Shown here one piece after another: positions 36,572 to 45,462 of a DNA stretch of 64,000 bases. Origin of the DNA: Burkholderia stagnalis (GTDB taxonomy: Bacteria > Pseudomonadota > Gammaproteobacteria > Burkholderiales > Burkholderiaceae); NCBI RefSeq assembly GCF_902830275.1, contig NZ_CADESW010000010.1, forward strand, positions 186,001 to 250,000, read 5' to 3'. The number at the start of each line of letters is the position of its first letter. The first letter of the stretch is position 1. Under the pieces are notes generated by a model. It made no database searches and had not been told where the DNA came from. It saw only the letters and a program-made list of their open reading frames with translations. The position numbers and the translations under genes are program-made.

Positions 36572-37723
36572 TCATTGCGCGTCCCGGACCATGTTGCGGG
36601 CAATCACGATCTGCTGGATCTGGGTCGTGCCCTCATAGATGCGGAACAGGCGCACATCGCGATAGAAGCGCTCGATCGCGTATTCGGCCATGTAGCCGGC
36701 GCCGCCGAAAATCTGCACCGCGCGATCGGCCACGCGGCCGCACATCTCGGACGCGAACAGCTTCGCACACGACGCCTCGGTGCTGACCGGCAGCTTGTCG
36801 TCGCGCCGGCGCGCGGCATCCACCACCATGCAGCGCGCCGCGTAGATCTCTGCCTTGCTGTCGGCCAGCATCGCCTGCACGAGCTGGAAATCGGCGATCG
36901 GCTTGCCGAACTGCTTGCGCTCCATCGCATACGACAGCGCCATCGACAGCATGCGCTCGGCCACGGCCACGCACACCGCGGCGATATGGATGCGGCCCTT
37001 GTCGAGCACCTTCATCGCCGTCTTGAACCCCTGCCCTTCCTTCCCGCCGATCAGGTTCGCGGCCGGCACGCGCACGTTGTCGAAGATCACGTCGCACGTA
37101 TGGGCGCCTTTCTGCCCCATTTTCTTGTCGCGCTTGCCGAAGCTGATGCCGGGCGTTTTCGCGTCGACGATGAACGCCGAGATGCCGCCCGAGCCCTTGT
37201 CATCCGGATTGGTGCGCGCCATCAGCGTGAAGATGCCCGCATGCGGCGCATTCGTGATGAAGCGCTTGGTGCCGTTGACCACGTAGTCGTCGCCATCCCG
37301 GATTGCCGTGGTGCGAAGCGACGCCGCATCGGAGCCGGCTTCCGGTTCGGTCAGCGCGAAGGACGCGATCAGCTCGCCGGTCGCGAGCCGCGGCAGGTAC
37401 TTCTCCTGTTGCTCGGGCGTGCCGTCGAACAGGATGCCTTGCGAGCCGATGCCCACGGTGGTGCCCAACAGCGAGCGGAACACCGGCGAAGCCTGGCACA
37501 GCTCGAACACCGCCAGCACCTCTTCCTCCATGGTCAGCTCCAGCCCCCCGAAGCGCTCCGGAATGGTGAGGCCGAACAGGCCCATCGCCTTCATGTCGGC
37601 GACGATGTCGTCGGGAATCTCGTCGGTTTCAGCCACGCGCTCCTCGTTGGGCACGAGTCGCTCGCGCACGAACCGGGCGATGGAGTCGAGCAGGCCGTTG
37701 AGCGTTTCTTGATCGCGAATCAT
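36572..37723 (-). CDS. acyl-CoA dehydrogenase
   Basis: A 383-residue acyl-CoA dehydrogenase of the short/medium-chain type. It shows ASFALTEPEAGSDAASLRT (FAD and substrate binding), YVVNGTKRFITNA, and QIFGGAGYMAEYAIERFYRD. The catalytic Glu364 lies in RIYEGTTQIQ near the C-terminus, unlike the atypical enzyme at 5417. The start at MIRDQETLNG is chosen because the longer frame to 37840 lies in promoter-like DNA. It is divergent from the MaoC-type hydratase gene; the shared 241-bp gap contains a GTACGGAAC element, so both sides are likely co-regulated as one beta-oxidation module. Confidence 0.94.
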   Translation of the reverse strand: MIRDQETLNGLLDSIARFVRERLVPNEERVAETDEIPDDIVADMKAMGLFGLTIPERFGGLELTMEEEVLAVFELCQASPVFRSLLGTTVGIGSQGILFDGTPEQQEKYLPRLATGELIASFALTEPEAGSDAASLRTTAIRDGDDYVVNGTKRFITNAPHAGIFTLMARTNPDDKGSGGISAFIVDAKTPGISFGKRDKKMGQKGAHTCDVIFDNVRVPAANLIGGKEGQGFKTAMKVLDKGRIHIAAVCVAVAERMLSMALSYAMERKQFGKPIADFQLVQAMLADSKAEIYAARCMVVDAARRRDDKLPVSTEASCAKLFASEMCGRVADRAVQIFGGAGYMAEYAIERFYRDVRLFRIYEGTTQIQQIVIARNMVRDAQ

Positions 37724-37872
37724 GTCGGTACGCCTGAAAAGAGGAAGAAAACGACGAGATGCTGCGCCGGCAGCCGACACGAAACAATCGCCCGGCCGAA
37801 AACGTTCCGGAGGATGAAATTGCACCGATGAGGCCGGCATTGGGCCCGCGACCGCTGCGGCCCGGGGCGCCT

Positions 37873-37887
37873 GTCAAGGTACGGAAC
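37873..37887 (+). promoter_or_regulatory. GTACGGAAC motif in divergent promoter of beta-oxidation module
   Basis: GTCAAGGTACGGAAC lies between the divergent acyl-CoA dehydrogenase and MaoC hydratase genes, 77 bp before the hydratase start and 150 bp before the dehydrogenase start. It matches the copy at 32187-32201 (GTCAAAGTACGGAAC) in 14 of 15 bases. Confidence 0.5.
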
Positions 37888-37964
37888 AAACTTCGTCGAT
37901 CCGTTGACCGGCACATCGAGCGGTTCCATCGTAGGAACTCGAATCCACTGCCGTCACGTACGCC

Positions 37965-38840
37965 ATGCCGCTCCAGCCCGACCACCTGCTGTCCCGCCCG
38001 TTCCCACCCATCGAGCATGCGTACTCGCTGCGCGATACGCAGCTCTACGCGCTCGGCCTGGGCGTGGGCGCCGATCCGCTCGACGCCGGGCAATTGCGTT
38101 ACGTCTACGAAGGCAGGGACGGCGCCTCGCTGCGCGCGCTGCCGACCATGGCGAACGTGCTCGCGTACCCGGGCTTCTGGGCACGCGAACCGGACACCGG
38201 CATCACCTGGCAAAAGATCCTGCATGCGGAACAGGAAATCAGGATTCATGCGCCGTTGCCGGCCAGCGGCCGCGTCAAGGGCACGACGCGCATCACCGGC
38301 CTGTGGGACAAAGGGGAAAACAAGGGTGCGTTCCTGCAGCAGACGCGCGAGATCGCCGATGCCGACACGGGCCGCCTGCTCGCGACCGTGGTGCAGCTGA
38401 GCCTGTTGCGCGGCGACGGCGGTTTCGGCGAAGGCGGCAGCACGGGTGCGCTGCCGATGCCCCATGCGATGCCCGACGGGGCGCCCGATCACGTCTGCGA
38501 CCTGACCACGCCCGCGCAACTGGCCCTGATCTACCGCCTGAGCGGCGACCTGAATCCGTTGCACGCCGACCCGACGGTGGCCGCCGCAGCCGGGTTCGCA
38601 CGCCCCATCCTGCACGGCATGGCGCTGATGGGCGTGGCGGCGCACGCGGTGCTGCGCACGGTGCTGGACTATGACGACACGCGCTTCGCGGGCATGCGCG
38701 TGCGCTTCACTGCGCCGGCGTGGCCCGGCGACACGCTGCGCACCGAGATGTGGGTGCGCGGCGAGACGGTTTCACTGCGCGTCACGGCCGTGGAGCGCAA
38801 CGTGGTGGTTTTGACCAACGCGCGGGTCGACCTGCGCTGA
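37965..38840 (+). CDS. MaoC-like (R)-specific enoyl-CoA hydratase
   Basis: A 291-residue double-hotdog hydratase 2. The C-terminal repeat carries YRLSGDLNPLHADP with Asp195 and His200, the hydratase 2 signature, followed by FARPILHGMALMG. The N-terminal repeat is the degenerate partner that shapes the substrate tunnel. The reaction is trans-2-enoyl-CoA to (R)-3-hydroxyacyl-CoA. The next gene is an SDR that could oxidise that product, and a thiolase follows, so the genes are in pathway order. Confidence 0.92.
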   Translation: MPLQPDHLLSRPFPPIEHAYSLRDTQLYALGLGVGADPLDAGQLRYVYEGRDGASLRALPTMANVLAYPGFWAREPDTGITWQKILHAEQEIRIHAPLPASGRVKGTTRITGLWDKGENKGAFLQQTREIADADTGRLLATVVQLSLLRGDGGFGEGGSTGALPMPHAMPDGAPDHVCDLTTPAQLALIYRLSGDLNPLHADPTVAAAAGFARPILHGMALMGVAAHAVLRTVLDYDDTRFAGMRVRFTAPAWPGDTLRTEMWVRGETVSLRVTAVERNVVVLTNARVDLR

Positions 38841-38864
38841 CACGCAATTCTTCAGGAGACACAC

Positions 38865-39614
38865 ATGGATCTGGGTTTGACCGGCAAGGTCGCCATCGTC
38901 ACCGGCTCGGCACGCGGCCTGGGCGCCGCTACCGCACGGCGGCTCGCGCAGGAAGGCGCGAGCGTCGTCGTCACCGACATCAACGCCGAACTGGCGCAGG
39001 CCACCGCGCAAGCGCTGCGGGACGAAGGCCTGGCCGCGCACTGCGTCGTGGGCGACATCACGCAGGCGGCCGACGTGCAGCGCCTCGTCGACGAAACGGT
39101 CGCGCATTTCGGCGGCGTGCACATTCTCGTGAACAACGCCGGCGCGCCGCGCGACAAGTACCTCGTGAAGATGAGCGAGGACGACTGGGATTTCGTCATG
39201 ACCGTGATGCTCAAGGGTGCATTCCTCGCCGCCCGCGCGGTGATGCCGCACTTCATCGAGCAAGGCTGGGGCCGGTTGATCAACATCAGCTCGCGCGCGC
39301 ACCTGGGCAACCCGACGCAAGCCAACTACTCGGCCGCCAAGGCCGGGCTGATCGGCATGGCCAAGGCGTTGTCGATGGAGGAAGGCCGCTACGGGATCAC
39401 CGCCAACTGCGTCGCACCGGGCTTCATGGAAACGGAAATGGTACAGGCGCTGCCGACCTACGAAACGATCAAGGAGCGCGCGGTGGCCGCGCAGCCGATC
39501 AAGCGCGTCGGGCGGCCGGACGACATCGCCGACGCGGTGGCCTTCCTCGCCAGCGAGCGCGCGGGCTTCATCAGCGGCGAAGTGCTGCACGTCACGGGTG
39601 GCCGCTACGGCTGA
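38865..39614 (+). CDS. short-chain dehydrogenase (FabG-like 3-hydroxyacyl-CoA dehydrogenase)
   Basis: A 249-residue classical SDR. Cofactor motif TGSARGLG (residues 13-20), Asp in VVTDIN (prefers NAD), NNAG at 90-93, catalytic Ser142/143, Tyr155 and Lys159 (YSAAK), and the tail EVLHVTGGRYG. TCAGGAGACACAC precedes the ATG. It lies 24 bases after the hydratase gene and likely oxidises the 3-hydroxyacyl-CoA formed there to 3-ketoacyl-CoA. Confidence 0.92.
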   Translation: MDLGLTGKVAIVTGSARGLGAATARRLAQEGASVVVTDINAELAQATAQALRDEGLAAHCVVGDITQAADVQRLVDETVAHFGGVHILVNNAGAPRDKYLVKMSEDDWDFVMTVMLKGAFLAARAVMPHFIEQGWGRLINISSRAHLGNPTQANYSAAKAGLIGMAKALSMEEGRYGITANCVAPGFMETEMVQALPTYETIKERAVAAQPIKRVGRPDDIADAVAFLASERAGFISGEVLHVTGGRYG

Positions 39615-39706
39615 TCCGGCAACGGCACCGCATGAACGATGGCCACCGGCGCGTGACACGCGAGCACGGGTGGCTGAATATTGACGACATACAAGAGGCA
39701 TTCGAA

Positions 39707-40912
39707 ATGAAACGAGCAGCCATTGTCGCCCCGCTGCGCACCCCCGTGGGTGCGTTCGGCGGAACGTTGAAGGGCGTTCCCGTCGAGGAACTCGGCGCAA
39801 CGGTCGCACGCGCCGTCGTAGCGCGTACCGGGCTCGATCCCGCACGCATCGACGACGTCGTGTTCGCGCAAAGCTATCCGAGCGGCGAGATGCCGTGCAC
39901 CGGGCGCTGGGTCGCGTTGCAGGCGGGCTTCCCGATCGAAGTGGCCGGCATGCAGCTGGACCGGCGCTGCGGCGGCGGCGTCCAGGCGCTGGCGACGGCG
40001 GCAATGATGGTGCAGACCGGCGCGGCGGACGTCGTGATGGCCGGCGGCGTCGAAAGCATGAGCAACGTCGAGTTCTACACGACCGACATGCGCTGGGGCA
40101 AGCGTGCGGGCTCCGTCACGATGCACGACCGGCTCGACCGCGGCCGCGAGCGTTCGCAACCGGAAAGCCGTTTCGGCCGCATCAGCGGCATGATCGAAAC
40201 CGCCGAGACGCTGGCGCGGGAGTACGACATCACGCGCGACGCGTCCGATCGCTTCGCCGCGCGCAGCCACCAGCGCGCCGCTGCCGCGCAGCAGGCCGGG
40301 TATTTCGATGCCGAGATCGTTCCCGTGTCCGTGCCGCAGCGCAAGGGCGATGCGGTGATCGTCGCGCGGGACGAAGGCGTGCGCGGCGACACGACGCCCG
40401 AAAGCCTGGCGAAACTGCGCACGATCATGAAGGACGGCGTCGTCACGGCCGGCAATGCCTGCCAGCAGAACGACGGAGCCGCCGCCTGCCTGATCGTGGC
40501 CGAGGACAAGCTCGACGAACTCGGCCTGACGCCGATCGGCTGGCTGGTCGGCTGGGCCGCCGCCGGCTGCGACCCGGCCCGCATGGGCATTGGCCCCTTG
40601 TCCGCCGTGCAGAAGGTGCTGGCGCGCACGGGCCTGACCTTCGACCAGATGGACCTGATCGAGCTCAACGAAGCGTTCGCATGCCAGGCGCTGGCCTGCG
40701 TGAAGGGCTGGGGCAGCTCGATGGAAGCGCTCGAAGACAAGCTCAACGTGAACGGCTCCGGCATCTCGCTGGGCCACCCGGTGGGCGCGACGGGCGGGCG
40801 CATCATGACCACGCTGCTGCACGAAATGCAGCGCCGCAAGGCGCGATATGGGCTTGAAACGATGTGCATCGGCGGCGGCCAGGGCATCGCGATGATCGTC
40901 GAACGCGCATAA
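39707..40912 (+). CDS. thiolase (acetyl-CoA C-acyltransferase)
   Basis: A 401-residue thiolase that cleaves 3-ketoacyl-CoA with CoA. The acyl-enzyme cysteine is Cys88 in LDRRCGGGVQA, where most thiolases read CxSG. His357 lies in SGISLGHPVGATGGR and the second Cys387 in MCIGGGQG. NEAFACQAL is also present. The ATG at 39707 has AGAGGC 8-9 bases upstream; an in-frame upstream ATG at 39632 would add a non-family 25-residue leader. It is part of the rightward beta-oxidation operon. Confidence 0.94.
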   Translation: MKRAAIVAPLRTPVGAFGGTLKGVPVEELGATVARAVVARTGLDPARIDDVVFAQSYPSGEMPCTGRWVALQAGFPIEVAGMQLDRRCGGGVQALATAAMMVQTGAADVVMAGGVESMSNVEFYTTDMRWGKRAGSVTMHDRLDRGRERSQPESRFGRISGMIETAETLAREYDITRDASDRFAARSHQRAAAAQQAGYFDAEIVPVSVPQRKGDAVIVARDEGVRGDTTPESLAKLRTIMKDGVVTAGNACQQNDGAAACLIVAEDKLDELGLTPIGWLVGWAAAGCDPARMGIGPLSAVQKVLARTGLTFDQMDLIELNEAFACQALACVKGWGSSMEALEDKLNVNGSGISLGHPVGATGGRIMTTLLHEMQRRKARYGLETMCIGGGQGIAMIVERA

Positions 40913-40927
40913 GGCAGGAGACCGATC

Positions 40928-42880
40928 ATGAGCAACCCTGAATCCGGCCAGATCTGGCAACCGGGCCAGCGCGAGCTGCAGAACGCCGGCATCGTGAAGC
41001 TGATGCGCGCGCTGGACGTGCCGTCGTACGACGAACTGATGCGCGTGTCGATCGCGGAGCCCGAACGCTACTGGAACACCGTGATGCGCGAATGCGCGAT
41101 CGCGTGGGACGCGCCGCCCACCGGCTACGTGGACCTGTCGCGCGGCCCCCAGTTTCCGAGCTGGTTCCCGGGCGGCAGGCTCAACTGGGTCAACACCATT
41201 TATGGCTGGGCGCGCAACCCCGCCACCGCGCAGCAGAAGGCCGTCGTGGCCGAGCGCGAGGACGGCGGCGTAAGCGAGCTGACCTACGCGGAACTGGAGC
41301 AACGCGTCAGCGATTTCGCCGCAGGACTCGTGCGGCGTGGTGTCAAACAGGGCGACCGCGTCGGTCTGCTGATGGAGAACGGTGTCGAGGCGACCGTCTC
41401 GTTGCTGGCGATCGTACATCTCGGCGCGCTGGTCGTGCCGTTGTTCAGCGGCTTCGGGGTTGATGCGATCGTGGCGCGTCTGTCGGCTGCCGATGCACGC
41501 TTCGTGATCGCATCCACCGGCTTCTCGCGTAGAACCAAGCGCGTGGATGTACAGGGCTCGCTGCGCGACGCATGGCGCCAACTGCCGTTGCTCGAACACG
41601 TGATCTGGAAGCGCGGCGAAGACGACACCGCTCAGGACGCGCGCGACCTCGACTGGCAGGAAACGGCGAGCGTCGGGCAGGATCAGGGAGTCCCCGCGGT
41701 GTCCGTCACACCCGATACGCCGTTCATGGTGATCTATACGTCGGGCACCACGGGCAAGCCGAAAGGCGTGGTGCATACGCACGGCAGCTTCCCGATCAAG
41801 ATCGCGCACGATTCGCTGGTTCACTTCGACGTGCATCCCGGCGACGTCTACTGCTGGCCCGCCGACATGGGCTGGATCGCGGGCACGCTGGTGCTGGGCT
41901 GCGCGCTGCTGCGGGGCGCCACACTGGTGTGCTACGACGGCGCACCCGACTACCCCGACTGGTCACGCATGTCGCGCGTGGTGGAACGTCACCGCGTCAC
42001 GCACTTCGGATCGGCACCCACGCTGATCCGCGGGATGGCCAGCCACGAGGCGCTCGCGCTCGCCGGCGACCGCTCCACCGTCCGATTGCTGATCACGGCT
42101 GGCGAAGGCATCGCTCCCGAGCATTTCAACTGGTTCCTGCATCGCTTCGGTGACGGCACGGCGCCCGTCATCAACTACACGGGCGGCACCGAGGCGTCGG
42201 GCGCGCTGCTCGCCAGCGTTCCGATCCGGCCGATTCCGCCGAGCGGATTCAACACCGTCTCGCCCGGCGTGGCCGCCGACGTGGTGAATGGCGATGGTCA
42301 AAGCGTAACAGGTGAAGTCGGCGAACTGGCGATTCGTGCGCCGTTCGTCGGCATGACGCAGTCGTTCTGGCGCGACGACGAACGCTACCTGGAAACCTAC
42401 TGGCAAACCATTCCGGGCACCTGGGTTCACGGCGACCTGGCGCTGCGCACGTCCGAAGGTAACTACTTCATGATGGGCCGCTCCGACGACACGCTCAAAG
42501 TCGCCGGCAAGCGCCTGGGGCCGGCCGAGGTAGAGGAAGTCGTGCTGGAACTGCCGGACGTGGCCGAGGCAGCCGCGATCGGCGTCGCCGATGCGGACAA
42601 GGGGCAGAAGCTCGTCGTGTTCGTCGTGCCCAAACCCGGTGCCAGTGGCACGGGTGCGGATCTGGAGACCATCGTGTCCGGCCACGTCGACAAGCGTCTC
42701 GGTCGCCCGTTCCGGCCAGGCCGAGTACATGTGGTCGCGCAACTGCCGAAGACGCGGAGCTCCAAGATCATGCGGCGCGTGATCCGTAGCGTGTACTGCG
42801 GGCAGCCCCCGGGCGACCTGTCGTCGCTCGACAACCCCGGCGCGCTCGACGAAGTGCGCGCTGCCGCGACCTCCGCCTGA
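40928..42880 (+). CDS. acetyl-CoA synthetase-like AMP-forming acyl-CoA synthetase
   Basis: A 650-residue ANL-family ligase of acetyl/acetoacetyl-CoA synthetase length. The N-terminal cap includes FPSWFPGGRLNWVNTIY. The phosphate loop is VIYTSGTTGKPKGVVHTHG, the adenine loop is NYTGGTEASGA, then WVHGDLALRTSEGNYFMMGRSDDTLKVAGKRLGPAEVE. The C-terminal lysine is in LPKTRSSKIMRRVIR. It follows the thiolase stop by 15 bases. It probably activates the acid that enters this module; the long N-terminal cap argues against a medium-chain FadD type. Confidence 0.93.
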   Translation: MSNPESGQIWQPGQRELQNAGIVKLMRALDVPSYDELMRVSIAEPERYWNTVMRECAIAWDAPPTGYVDLSRGPQFPSWFPGGRLNWVNTIYGWARNPATAQQKAVVAEREDGGVSELTYAELEQRVSDFAAGLVRRGVKQGDRVGLLMENGVEATVSLLAIVHLGALVVPLFSGFGVDAIVARLSAADARFVIASTGFSRRTKRVDVQGSLRDAWRQLPLLEHVIWKRGEDDTAQDARDLDWQETASVGQDQGVPAVSVTPDTPFMVIYTSGTTGKPKGVVHTHGSFPIKIAHDSLVHFDVHPGDVYCWPADMGWIAGTLVLGCALLRGATLVCYDGAPDYPDWSRMSRVVERHRVTHFGSAPTLIRGMASHEALALAGDRSTVRLLITAGEGIAPEHFNWFLHRFGDGTAPVINYTGGTEASGALLASVPIRPIPPSGFNTVSPGVAADVVNGDGQSVTGEVGELAIRAPFVGMTQSFWRDDERYLETYWQTIPGTWVHGDLALRTSEGNYFMMGRSDDTLKVAGKRLGPAEVEEVVLELPDVAEAAAIGVADADKGQKLVVFVVPKPGASGTGADLETIVSGHVDKRLGRPFRPGRVHVVAQLPKTRSSKIMRRVIRSVYCGQPPGDLSSLDNPGALDEVRAAATSA

Positions 42881-42898
42881 CTCAACCGCAAACGAAAC

Positions 42899-44080
42899 AT
42901 GAAAGTACTCGAAGGCATCAAGGTCCTCGATTTCGGCCGCTTCATCGCCGGGCCGTTCTGCTCGGCGCTGCTCGCCGACTATGGTGCGAACGTCATCCGC
43001 ATCGATCGCGTCGGCGGCGGCGAGGATCGATTTATCGTACCCGTGACCGAGCACGGCGAAGGCGCGCTGTTCTTGCAAGTCAACCGCAACAAGCGCTCGA
43101 TGACCCTCGATCTGGACAGCCCCGAGGGGCGCGACATCGTGCGCAAGCTGGTTGTCGATGCCGACGTGGTGATCGCGAACATGCCGCCCCGTACGCTCAA
43201 GAGCCTCGGACTCGACTACGACAGCCTGTGCGCGATCAAACCCGACATCATCCTCGTCGCGTCCAATGCATTCGGCAACAGCGAAGCCGTGCGCGACCGT
43301 GTGGGCTTCGATGGCGTCGGCCAGGCACTGAGCGGCGCGGTGTACATCGCAGGCACGCCCGATCGGCCGCAAAAGGCCATGGTTCCGGTGGTGGACTTCG
43401 CCACGGCGTTCTCGTGTGCACTGGGCGTCATGCTGGCGCTCTACGAACGCCAGCGCAGCGGCATGGGACAGGAAGTCAGCGCGTCGCTGCTGTGCACGGG
43501 CCTGAATATGGCCAGCGGCGCGCTGATCGAGGAAGCGTTGCTCGGGCTGAATCGCCAGGCCACGCTGAACCGCGCGTCCGGCTATGCGCCGTCAGACATC
43601 TTCAAGGCAACGGACGGCTGGTTCATCACCCAGGTCATTGGCCGTCCGATGTTCAAACGGTGGACGCAACTCATGGGCCGACCGGAACTCCTCGACGATC
43701 CGCGCTTTGCCGACGACAGGCTGCGCGGCGAAAACGGTGCGTTCCTGAGCGAACTCATGAGCGAATGGTGCGCAGCCAAGACGCTCGCCGATGCGCTTCG
43801 TGAACTGGAGCAGGCGCGCATCCCGGCCAGCCCCGTCAATTCACCACGCCAGGCACTGGAAGACGAAACCATCAAGGCGGCCGACGTGATCCATTGGATG
43901 GACTATCCCGGTGCGCCGAAGAAGGTGCCCATCTTCGCCACGCCGGTCTCGCTGTCGCGAACGCCGCCGGAGATCCATACGCGACCACCGCTGACCGGCG
44001 AGCATACCGATGAAATCCTCTCCAGCATCGGGTTCGATGCACGCGCGGTGGCCGAATTGCGATTGCGAAAAATCGTTTGA
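42899..44080 (+). CDS. CaiB/BaiF family CoA-transferase
   Basis: A 393-residue class III CoA-transferase. It starts MKVLEGIKVLDFGRFIAGPFCSALLADYGA. The catalytic Asp is in RVGFDGVGQALSG. NRNKRSMTLDLDSPEGRDIVRKL and PLTGEHTDEIL are family blocks. It starts 18 bases after the acyl-CoA synthetase stop and ends the rightward operon. Having both an ATP-dependent ligase and a CoA-transferase suggests two ways of activating the substrate, with the transferase recycling CoA from a product. Confidence 0.92.
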   Translation: MKVLEGIKVLDFGRFIAGPFCSALLADYGANVIRIDRVGGGEDRFIVPVTEHGEGALFLQVNRNKRSMTLDLDSPEGRDIVRKLVVDADVVIANMPPRTLKSLGLDYDSLCAIKPDIILVASNAFGNSEAVRDRVGFDGVGQALSGAVYIAGTPDRPQKAMVPVVDFATAFSCALGVMLALYERQRSGMGQEVSASLLCTGLNMASGALIEEALLGLNRQATLNRASGYAPSDIFKATDGWFITQVIGRPMFKRWTQLMGRPELLDDPRFADDRLRGENGAFLSELMSEWCAAKTLADALRELEQARIPASPVNSPRQALEDETIKAADVIHWMDYPGAPKKVPIFATPVSLSRTPPEIHTRPPLTGEHTDEILSSIGFDARAVAELRLRKIV

Positions 44081-44315
44081 CCGGATCAGCCGCATTGTCG
44101 CGTGCACCGCCCTCCGGTGCGCGCGATCTCTGCCCGACTCGATGCGCGAGCCGATTCGCGGCCTGCGTGGCCGCCCGGCGCGACGCGCCGACGCTTCCCT
44201 CTTCCCGCCTGTTTCCCCCTTCCCGCATTCCGCCGCCCGCCGACATCGGCACTTCGCCGATGACCTGCCAATCGAATTTCAACTATATTGGTCAGTCACA
44301 CTCGACAATCGCACC

Positions 44316-44620
44316 ATGGATCCGTCTCAGTTCGCTTCCCTCGCCTGGATTCGTGCACATCGCGCACCATCTCAGCTTCACCAAGGCCGCCGATCTGATC
44401 CGACGCAACTGCCTGATACGACCAGCGGCGTGATCTAACGCCATGAATTCACGTAGTCAGAAGTCGAAGGGTATGTATTTGAAGTCGAGCCTCAACGCAG
44501 CGTGGTCACGAACGACGACGACGAAATGAGACGCGCGGCGCCGCAAGGCATCGGCCTGATCCAGCATCAGGACGTCACCTGCGCGAACACCTCGATGCCG
44601 CACGCCGATGTGCGTGATCG
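44316..44620 (+). pseudogene. LysR family regulator remnant
   Basis: ATG at 44316 begins MDPSQFASLAW, after which similarity to a LysR DNA-binding domain continues in another frame as GFVHIAHHLSFTKAADLI, showing a one-base frameshift near 44350. A stop follows at 44434. From 44460 a third stretch reads EVEGYVFEVEPQRSVVTNDDDEMRRAAPQGIGLIQH, which fits the end of a LysR effector domain. The helix-turn-helix C-terminal half and most of the effector domain are missing. So this is a decayed LysR gene with a frameshift and a large internal deletion. It probably once governed the adjacent operon. Confidence 0.7.
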
Positions 44621-44825
44621 CGCCGTGGTGCAAGCCGTTTCGTCTACAACCTGGACACGGCCACGCGCGCGGCAACGGCCCCCTTCCATTGCTTGCGCCG
44701 CTCCTGCCATGCTGAAGCCGCGCACCCGACGGACCTGAGCAGCCGCGTCGCGCGGCCGGCTGCCGCTCAACCGTGGCCGCATTACGCGAAATCGTGCACC
44801 GACGCCACCAGCGACGGCGATTCAG

Positions 44826-45381
44826 TCAGTTGCGATACTGCATCCACCGCTCCATCGTCAGCCCGTCGTTCAGCGGAATCTCGAGGGCGCGGCACGTCAT
44901 GTGCTTCATCGCCGCGAGCGCATCGGCATCGATCCGCGCGATCTCGCAGGCTAGCTGCATCGTCGCGGCGTCGAATTCCCCGCCACTCACCGCCAGCGAT
45001 GCGAACCCCATTCGCTCCCCGTCGCACCCAGTCATGCGCCTCCGCGTAACGAGGCAATACATCGCGCGCGCCAGTCCGATCTTGCGCGGCAGCCGCTGTG
45101 AGCCACCACCGCTCGGTAGCAGGTTGCGCTGCATATGCGCGTCGCCGAACTCCGCGAGCACGCCGCGCGCGAGCCACTTCGGGTCGTTGCCTGCGCAGAA
45201 GGTGTGGCCGCTGCCGCGAATCACGATCACGCGGATCTCGCGGCCCGGCTCTGCGGCCGTGCGCACCGCATCGTGCAGCACCGCGAGCGTCGCGCCGCCC
45301 AGAGCATTCAACCGTTCGGCGCGATTCAGCGTGACGACGCGAACGCCGAGCGTCGAGTGTCTGTCAGCAACGTGTCGTCAT
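44826..45381 (-). pseudogene. enoyl-CoA hydratase remnant
   Basis: The reading frame has crotonase features: LGVRVVTLNRAERLNALGGA, GSGHTFCAGNDPKWL (oxyanion block) and LLPSGGGSQRLPRKIGLARAM. About 50-60 residues that should lie between the last two blocks, including the second oxyanion-hole segment, are missing. At the 5' end, GGAGACAAC-ATG at 45381 begins a frame that stops after five codons, while the family-like frame is shifted by one base and has a stop just upstream. The gene is therefore non-functional. It is convergent with the LysR remnant. Confidence 0.75.
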
Positions 45382-45462
45382 GTTGTCTCCTGGCTTGCGG
45401 CGAAGCGATTTACGCCAACCGACGTGCAATCACTCCAAGCGACCGCAGTATCGCAACCATGG

